64,000 nucleotides of DNA from Pseudahrensia aquimaris. GTDB taxonomy: Bacteria > Pseudomonadota > Alphaproteobacteria > Rhizobiales > Rhizobiaceae. The translations under genes and the position numbers were made by a program. The stretch spans positions 186,001 to 250,000 of the forward strand of contig NZ_JBHTJV010000009.1 in the NCBI RefSeq assembly GCF_042676045.1. The letters run 5' to 3'. Shown here one piece after another: positions 58,758-64,000 of the stretch (position 1 is the first letter of the stretch; every line of letters starts with the position of its first letter). The notes beneath the pieces are model-generated. The model ran no database searches, was not told the origin of the DNA, and saw nothing but the letters and a program-made list of their open reading frames with translations.

Positions 58758-60210
58758 CGCCGCGCACCCCAAAAAGGCGTTCGTTGCCGGTTGGCCGATC
58801 AAGCATTCGCGCTCGCCGTTGGTGCACACCCACTGGCTGCGCCTGCATGGTATTGATGGTTCCTATGAAAAAATCGCCGTGGAACCGGAAAACTTCACGG
58901 CGTTTCTCGATGCAATGGCTGACAAGGGTTTTGTCGGTGGCAACATTACAATCCCACATAAAGAGACGGCTCATGATCATGTTGTTTGGCGCGATGAAGC
59001 GGCGGAACGCTTAGGTGCGGTAAACACGGTTTGGTTAAAAGGCACGACGCTTTGGGGCGCCAACACGGACGGCATCGGCTTTGCAAGAAATCTCGACGAC
59101 CAGGCGCCCGGTTGGTCTAACGATGCGTCTGAGAGAACAGTCCTGGTGCTTGGCGCAGGTGGCGCATCACGGGCGATCATAGATGTATTGGTTCAGGCTA
59201 GGTTCAAACGCATCGTCATCGCTAACCGAACACTCGCGCGGGCTGAATCGCTTGTCGGACAATTCGGTGAAAGCTGTGTTGCTGTGGAACTAAAAGAGGC
59301 ATCTTTTCATGCCTCGCAGGCTGATCTCATCATCAACACAACATCTCTTGGCATGGATAATGACGATCAACGGCCTCTGGAATTCGCCAATGTAAAAGAC
59401 AAAGTGATCGTTACCGATATCGTTTACACCCCATTGATCACCCCCTTTCTGCGTGAGGCGCAAAGGCACGGGCTGAAAATTGTCGATGGCTTGGGCATGT
59501 TATTGCACCAAGCCGTTCCGGGTTTCGAACAATGGTTCGGGGTGCGGCCATCGGTGTCTAAAGCGCTGCGAGCCATGATTGAGCGCGATTTGGGTGAGCG
59601 CATGCAACCATTGCTTTTGGGGCTTACTGGTTCCATCGGCATGGGCAAATCAACCACGGCTCAGATGTTTCGCGATGCTGGCGTTCCCGTCTTTGATTCT
59701 GACGCCACCGTTCATGCGCTTTATGAAGGTGAAGCGGTGCCACTTATTGAAGAGGCGTTTCCTGGCACAACGAAGAATGGCACCGTTGATCGGGCGCTTT
59801 TGAGCAGCCATGTCATCGGCAAAGAAGACGCGATGAAGAAACTGGAAGCCATTGTGCATCCGCTCGTTCACCGCGAAGAAATGGCATTTCGCGAACGGAT
59901 CGGGCAGGAAGGTCACGCTATTGCCATCATGGATGCACCACTTTTGTTCGAGCGCAACAATGCCGACAAGGTGGATGCCATTATCGTGGTTTCCGCTCCA
60001 CCCGAAGTTCAGCGGGAGCGGGTGCTGACCCGTCCCGGAATGAACGAGGAAAAATTCGAGGCCATTCTGGCGCGGCAAGTGCCCGATGTTGAAAAACGCG
60101 CCCGCGCAGATCACATCATCGATTCTTCTCTGGGTCTAGACGCCGCCCGCGAAGCGGTGGCACAGCTCCTTCACATCTACACTCCTTTGGAGATCGACGA
60201 TCATGCGTGA
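58750..60210 (+). CDS. Fused shikimate dehydrogenase - dephospho-CoA kinase (AroE-CoaE)
   Basis: One uninterrupted 486-residue frame from the ATG at 58750. Residues 1-284 are AroE: S-R-S at 20-22, catalytic K71 and D107 (A-N-T-D-G), NADP loop G-A-G-G-A at 135-139. Residues 286-486 are CoaE: P-loop G-L-T-G-S-I-G-M-G-K-S-T at 291-302, with M-D-A-P-L-L-F and the C-terminal R-A-D-H-I-I. Each part is of normal length with no linker, and both appear active. In relatives the two are separate adjacent genes. An in-frame ATG at 59602 could also start CoaE alone. Confidence 0.9.
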   Translation: MADAAHPKKAFVAGWPIKHSRSPLVHTHWLRLHGIDGSYEKIAVEPENFTAFLDAMADKGFVGGNITIPHKETAHDHVVWRDEAAERLGAVNTVWLKGTTLWGANTDGIGFARNLDDQAPGWSNDASERTVLVLGAGGASRAIIDVLVQARFKRIVIANRTLARAESLVGQFGESCVAVELKEASFHASQADLIINTTSLGMDNDDQRPLEFANVKDKVIVTDIVYTPLITPFLREAQRHGLKIVDGLGMLLHQAVPGFEQWFGVRPSVSKALRAMIERDLGERMQPLLLGLTGSIGMGKSTTAQMFRDAGVPVFDSDATVHALYEGEAVPLIEEAFPGTTKNGTVDRALLSSHVIGKEDAMKKLEAIVHPLVHREEMAFRERIGQEGHAIAIMDAPLLFERNNADKVDAIIVVSAPPEVQRERVLTRPGMNEEKFEAILARQVPDVEKRARADHIIDSSLGLDAAREAVAQLLHIYTPLEIDDHA

Positions 60211-60919
60211 AATCATATTCGATACGGAAACAACCGGCCTAAATGCGCGGGAAGGGGACCGAATCATCGAAATCGGTGCTGTCGAGCTGATCAACCGTTT
60301 CCCAACGGGAAAAACGTTTCACATTTATCTCAATCCGGGCGATCGGGAGGTTCACCCCGATGCAAAGGCTGTTCACGGAATTTCCAACGAAGACCTCAAG
60401 GATAAGCCGTTCTTTGAAAATGTGATCGATGAGTTCATGGATTTCTTCGGCGAAGGTGCGCTGGTCGCGCATAATGCGAAATTTGACATGGGCTTTTTCA
60501 ACGCCGAAATGACCCGCGCCGGGCTTACTCCTTTCGACCCTGCGCGTGTGATCGACACGCTGGAAATCGCAAGACGAAAATTTCCCGGTGCACGCGCTTC
60601 GCTTGATGCTCTGTGTTCACGCTTCGGTATTTCCAATGCACACCGCACGTTGCATGGCGCACTGCTCGATTCTGAACTTCTGGCCGAAGTTTATCTCGAA
60701 CTCACCGGGGGCCGTCAGGCTGGCCTTGGCTTTGACGATGGCGAGGAACAATCGGCCAATGCCCGCGTTTCACCCGGTTCCTACGCACCACAAAAGCAGC
60801 GGCCAGGAAAATTGCCGCCACGCATAAGCCGCCAGGAACTTCAGGCTCACGCGGAATTTGTCGAGAAAATGGGTGAAGCGGCACTTTGGAAAAAGTGGAT
60901 TTCCAAGAAAGCTTCTTGA
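60203..60919 (+). CDS. dnaQ: DNA polymerase III subunit epsilon
   Basis: 238 residues. DEDDh exonuclease motifs: F-D-T-E-T-T-G-L at 5-12, H-N-A-K-F-D near 92-97, and H-x-A-x-x-D-S near 145. It proofreads replication errors within the polymerase core. Starts inside the last eight bases of the AroE-CoaE frame. Convergent with the histidine kinase gene. Confidence 0.95.
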   Translation: MREIIFDTETTGLNAREGDRIIEIGAVELINRFPTGKTFHIYLNPGDREVHPDAKAVHGISNEDLKDKPFFENVIDEFMDFFGEGALVAHNAKFDMGFFNAEMTRAGLTPFDPARVIDTLEIARRKFPGARASLDALCSRFGISNAHRTLHGALLDSELLAEVYLELTGGRQAGLGFDDGEEQSANARVSPGSYAPQKQRPGKLPPRISRQELQAHAEFVEKMGEAALWKKWISKKAS

Positions 60920-60924
60920 GACGA

Positions 60925-62409
60925 CTAAACCGAAGCTGTGGGGAGCCAAAGTCGGAACTGCGCGCCCGGCATATCATTGTCCAGCAGTTCAATTGTGCCG
61001 CCATGGTTCCAAACCAGCTCAGCCGCAATCGCTAGTCCCAGGCCCGTCCCACCGGCGCGGGTGGATTTGGCGAAGGCCGAAAACAACTTGTCCCGAGCAT
61101 CTGTCTCAAAGCCGGGGCCAGTGTCTGAAACTAGAATTTCCACACCGCTGTCACGGCTATTGGCTTCAACAGTCAGCCTGCGCACAACATTGGCATCGTT
61201 CATCGCAGTCATCACCTGCACTGAGTTCCTGCAAAGATTAAGCGCTACTCGGAAGAACTGATCGGCATCGGCCTCAATCTCAAGATCGGGTGCAACCTTG
61301 TTGTTCCATTCCACATCGCTTTCCATATCGAGCGACAGAACTTGAGCAACCTCTTCCATCAAGCGATGCAGCTTTAAGATGGCGCGTTTCGGTTCCCCTT
61401 CGCCTGCCTTGCCGTATTCCAGAACGGAACGGGTGTAATCCACCGCACGATCAATCGTCCGCACCAAACGCGGCGCAAGACGCTGCACGGTTGGGTCTTC
61501 AAGGCTGGTAAGCCGATCGGAGAACAGCGACGCCGAAGCCAAAATATTGCGCAGATCGTGGTTGATTTTGGAGACAGCCAAGCCGAGGTCTGCCAAACGC
61601 CGTTGCTGGTTCATCTGTCCGCGAACCTGCTTTTGCATCGCGCTCAATTGTTCTTCCGCCACCCCTATCTCGTCACGCCTGCCTGTGGGTTTGATCACTA
61701 AGTCGCCGTCTTGTGGATCCCGGGCGAAGGCCAACATGCGACTCGTCATGGATTGTAGTGGCCGGATCAGGAATGAACGCAAAGTAAGGAAGACGAGTCC
61801 AGCGGTCAGAAACGCAAGCGATAGCGAGATCAGTAAAACATTGCGGGCATAGCCCAACATGGCTTCTCGCATCGGTTCGTCCGACATGACCATTTCAAGC
61901 TGTCCCGGACTTTGCGCCATCGGTCCATAAACCCGGATCGTGCGATCGCCGCCAAAAATCAATGTATCGAGCGCATCGCGGATGGAGTAAATTGCCTGAA
62001 GCCGCCCTGGATCTGTGACCATGATCTGGTCGTCAATCGACACAGGCATATCGCGTCTGGCCAGAATTTCCCGCGCACCGTCGCGCTCAAAGACAATGAG
62101 ATCGGTCTGCGTCAGATCGAGAAGTTTCATACGCAATGCTTCGGAAGACTGGCTGTCGGGCAATTCGCGCAGCGAAAGGCTTGCCACCTCGCCCGTCGTA
62201 AACTGGCGCTTTAGCCAGGTCAGGCGATAGTTCGCGACCGAAGGCACAAAGATCAAAACTTCGGCCAGCATGATGAACAGCGCGGTGATCATAAGCAGTT
62301 TGCCTGACAGGCCGTCCGGCAGAAAAAATCGCGTCAGGAAACCGCGTTTGCCACGCGATTGCGCCTGCATAGGGGTCGATGTTTCCTTGCTGATCGGGGT
62401 TTGATCCAT
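60925..62409 (-). CDS. Orphan sensor histidine kinase
   Basis: 494 residues. Two membrane helices (about 34-58 and 188-211) flank a periplasmic sensor of about 130 residues; a HAMP-like segment follows, then the phospho-acceptor H284 in N-H-D-L-R-N (a variant H-box, usually H-E-x-x-x-P), N-box L-N-L-C-R-N-S, G1 D-T-G-P-G-F and G2 G-T-G-L-G-L-A. All ATP-binding motifs are intact. No response regulator is adjacent. It lies between dnaQ and infC, an operon-free position. Signal unknown. Confidence 0.9.
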   Translation of the reverse strand: MDQTPISKETSTPMQAQSRGKRGFLTRFFLPDGLSGKLLMITALFIMLAEVLIFVPSVANYRLTWLKRQFTTGEVASLSLRELPDSQSSEALRMKLLDLTQTDLIVFERDGAREILARRDMPVSIDDQIMVTDPGRLQAIYSIRDALDTLIFGGDRTIRVYGPMAQSPGQLEMVMSDEPMREAMLGYARNVLLISLSLAFLTAGLVFLTLRSFLIRPLQSMTSRMLAFARDPQDGDLVIKPTGRRDEIGVAEEQLSAMQKQVRGQMNQQRRLADLGLAVSKINHDLRNILASASLFSDRLTSLEDPTVQRLAPRLVRTIDRAVDYTRSVLEYGKAGEGEPKRAILKLHRLMEEVAQVLSLDMESDVEWNNKVAPDLEIEADADQFFRVALNLCRNSVQVMTAMNDANVVRRLTVEANSRDSGVEILVSDTGPGFETDARDKLFSAFAKSTRAGGTGLGLAIAAELVWNHGGTIELLDNDMPGAQFRLWLPTASV

Positions 62410-62514
62410 TGTTCGGCTGCGCGGGTTGCGTTCTCCTGATGAGCTCTTCTGAAAGCGGTTTAAAAGGAGGTTGCCACAACCCGGCAGTGAAACAAGGTGA
62501 TGATGTCAGGACGT

Positions 62515-63051
62515 CTACTTAGGTGCCAAAACCATCATCATCTGGCGGCCTTCCAGTTTCGGTTCGGCCTCCACTTTGGCGATTTCGTCGGTGTCTTCCT
62601 TGACCTTCTTCAAAAGGTCCATGCCGAGGTTCATGTGAGCCATTTCACGGCCACGGAAGCGCAGTGTGACCTTTACCTTGTCACCATCCTCGAAAAATCT
62701 GCGAACAGCCCGCATCTTGACCTCATAATCGTGGGTGTCGATGTTAGGGCGCATCTTGATCTCTTTGACCTCGATGACTTTCTGCTTTTTGCGGGCTTCG
62801 GCAGCTTTTTTCTGAGCGGCGTACTTGTATTTCCCGAAGTCCAGGATTTTGCAAATGGGGGGGCGGTTGGTTGGAGAGATCTCGACCAAATCAAGGCCGG
62901 CTTCCTCTGCCATTTCCAAGGCTCTTTCAAGCGGAACGGAACCGTGGTTGGTGCCCTCAGCGTCAATCAATTGAACTTCGGGGGCGATGATATCTTTGTT
63001 AGCCCGTGGGCCTGATCTTTGTGGCTGGGCAGCTCTGTGTGGACGGCGAAT
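62515..63051 (-). CDS. infC: Translation initiation factor IF-3
   Basis: 178 residues from an ATT start at 63051-63049, preceded by AAGGA eight bases upstream; the next ATG (62970) would lose 27 residues and the usual I-A-P-E-V-Q-L-I-D segment. N-domain with L-D-L-V-E-I-S, linker, and C-domain ending Q-M-M-M-V-L-A-P-K. IF-3 keeps 30S free of 50S and checks initiation codons; the rare ATT start is the known autoregulatory device of infC. Confidence 0.94.
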   Translation of the reverse strand: MRRPHRAAQPQRSGPRANKDIIAPEVQLIDAEGTNHGSVPLERALEMAEEAGLDLVEISPTNRPPICKILDFGKYKYAAQKKAAEARKKQKVIEVKEIKMRPNIDTHDYEVKMRAVRRFFEDGDKVKVTLRFRGREMAHMNLGMDLLKKVKEDTDEIAKVEAEPKLEGRQMMMVLAPK

Positions 63052-63162
63052 CGTGGTGATCCTTTTTTCTGTTTCGTTTTAGGCGGTTCAATGCATCAAG
63101 CGACACGAAGACTTCGTAGCAGAATTCGTAACGCTTGGCGAGATCATGCATTGCGCCATGGT

Positions 63163-64000
63163 TCACGCCGTATCAAGCAATTTCTCGTAAATGCCAAGCG
63201 TTTCACGGCACATGCGTTCCAATGAGAAGTTGGCCACGACATAGTTTCGTGCATTGCGTCCTACACGTTGCCGCTCCGCGTCATCCATATCAAGCAGCGC
63301 TTGCAGAGCTTGCGCCATCGCGTCCGCATCGCCCGCCAGCACTTTCCAGCCCGTTCGTTCGCTTTCATCTACGGCGGGTGGACACAGCACTGTCTCTACC
63401 ACAGCGCCAATATCGGTAACGATCAACGGCTTTTCAAAAGCGCTTGCTTCCACCGCTGCCCGTCCGAAGGCTTCCGCATCGATTGAGGCGACAATCACCA
63501 CATCGGCCAACGCCATGGCCGCCGCTGGATCATCGCAATGGCCGGGCATTGATAAGTTTGCGGCAATACCATGCGCTTCTACTGAGCTTTTCAGCGAGGC
63601 TACATAGTCTTCCCGTCCTTGTGGATCACCAGCCAATACGAACCGTGTTTGTGGATAGTGCGGTGCGATTTTGGCCGCACAATCGATCACGACCCGTTGG
63701 CCCTTCCATTCCGTGAGCCGCGCTAATTGGAGAACCACGAAGTCATCGACTTTCAGACCCCAATCGTTGCGCAGCTTGGCCAAGCGCTCGGCATCAATTG
63801 TGTCCGTGTTGAAGTCTTCAAAGTTTGTTCCCCGATAGACGGTCTGTATCCGTCCATCGGCCCAAGGGTTGCGCGAACGAATGAGATCCGCGGTCCAGTT
63901 CGAGTTGGCGATCACAACATCAGCCCGTGCCATGACCGAGTTATAATAGGCTTTGACAGCATTCGATTGCGAATAGGCACCGTGATAGGTGGTCACGAAA
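63163..64000 (-). CDS. Glycosyltransferase family 4 protein (5' end outside window)
   Basis: About 280 C-terminal residues; the frame continues beyond the window end, so the N-terminal acceptor domain is missing. Visible: T-Y-H-G-A-Y-S, A-N-S-N-W-T-A, the donor domain with R-L-T-E-W-K-G-Q near the start and the E-A-F-G-R-A-A-V-E-A-S-A-F-E-K-P-L-I motif (E-x7-E of GT-B retaining enzymes). Likely transfers a sugar in LPS or exopolysaccharide synthesis. Followed by infC on the same strand, 111 bases on. Confidence 0.9.
   Translation of the reverse strand, partial: FVTTYHGAYSQSNAVKAYYNSVMARADVVIANSNWTADLIRSRNPWADGRIQTVYRGTNFEDFNTDTIDAERLAKLRNDWGLKVDDFVVLQLARLTEWKGQRVVIDCAAKIAPHYPQTRFVLAGDPQGREDYVASLKSSVEAHGIAANLSMPGHCDDPAAAMALADVVIVASIDAEAFGRAAVEASAFEKPLIVTDIGAVVETVLCPPAVDESERTGWKVLAGDADAMAQALQALLDMDDAERQRVGRNARNYVVANFSLERMCRETLGIYEKLLDTA

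Noticed and set aside
62462..62481. Possible infC terminator (GGTTG/CAACC followed by TCCTTTT on the minus strand)
   Set aside because: The stem is only 5 bp, so stability is doubtful.
63002..63154. 49-codon minus-strand frame overlapping the infC start (ATG near 63152)
   Set aside because: No Shine-Dalgarno and it runs into infC in another frame; a leader peptide role cannot be supported.

Overview
The window is a gene-dense chromosomal segment of an alphaproteobacterium, most likely of the order Hyphomicrobiales (Rhizobiales). This rests on gene content and order: a hemE / replication-origin / PSRP-maf-aroE-coaE-dnaQ block next to rho, mnmE, mnmG, rsmG and parAB; a hemD-mic60-hemY set; an Omp19-type lipoprotein; a 180-kDa-class NAD-glutamate dehydrogenase; an SDHAF4 (DUF1674) homologue; and clustered GANTC (CcrM) sites. 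A Devosia/Maritalea-like lineage would fit, but that is a guess. I see no prophage, integron, CRISPR array, insertion sequence, rRNA or complete tRNA gene.

Layout. 0-12 kb: the end of an FtsX-type ABC permease, a Bax-inhibitor-1 protein, a GNAT acetyltransferase, an MFS exporter, a phosphodiester glycosidase, leuC, a DM13 protein, an Omp19-like lipoprotein, zapE and an oxidoreductase/isomerase pair. 12-25 kb: typA, the large glutamate dehydrogenase, leuB, and several cell-wall enzymes (an L,D-transpeptidase, an M23 peptidase and two M15-type lipoproteins). 25-38 kb: acs; then on the minus strand htpX-rsmB-heparinase-hemD-mic60-hemY, with SDHAF4 and a creatinase-fold protein divergent from it. 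37-43 kb: a 24-codon mini-gene with an exceptional ribosome-binding site, an AlkX/YcaQ-type glycosylase, leuD, a beta-helix membrane protein, asd, a secreted protein and yggS. 43-48 kb: leuS-lptE-holA.

48-61 kb is the chromosome origin and segregation locus. On the minus strand lie parB, parA, rsmG, mnmG, mnmE, rho, hemJ and hemE; on the plus strand PSRP, maf, a fused aroE-coaE and dnaQ. Between hemE and PSRP is a 464-bp non-coding segment with one perfect and several near-perfect DnaA boxes and seven GANTC sites, the probable oriC. Genes on both sides point away from it. Three parS sites lie 4.5-7 kb to its left, one of them inside rsmG. The right end carries an orphan histidine kinase, infC (ATT start) and a truncated glycosyltransferase.

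The points most worth a second look are the AroE-CoaE fusion, the 24-codon mini-gene whose Shine-Dalgarno matches the whole anti-SD tail and which has its own terminator, a diverged intergenic repeat present twice near 37.1 and 41.3 kb, a tRNA-Gln-like hairpin in front of the beta-helix membrane protein, a hairpin that buries the ribosome-binding site of the DM13 gene, and a creatinase-fold protein without the M24 metal ligands.
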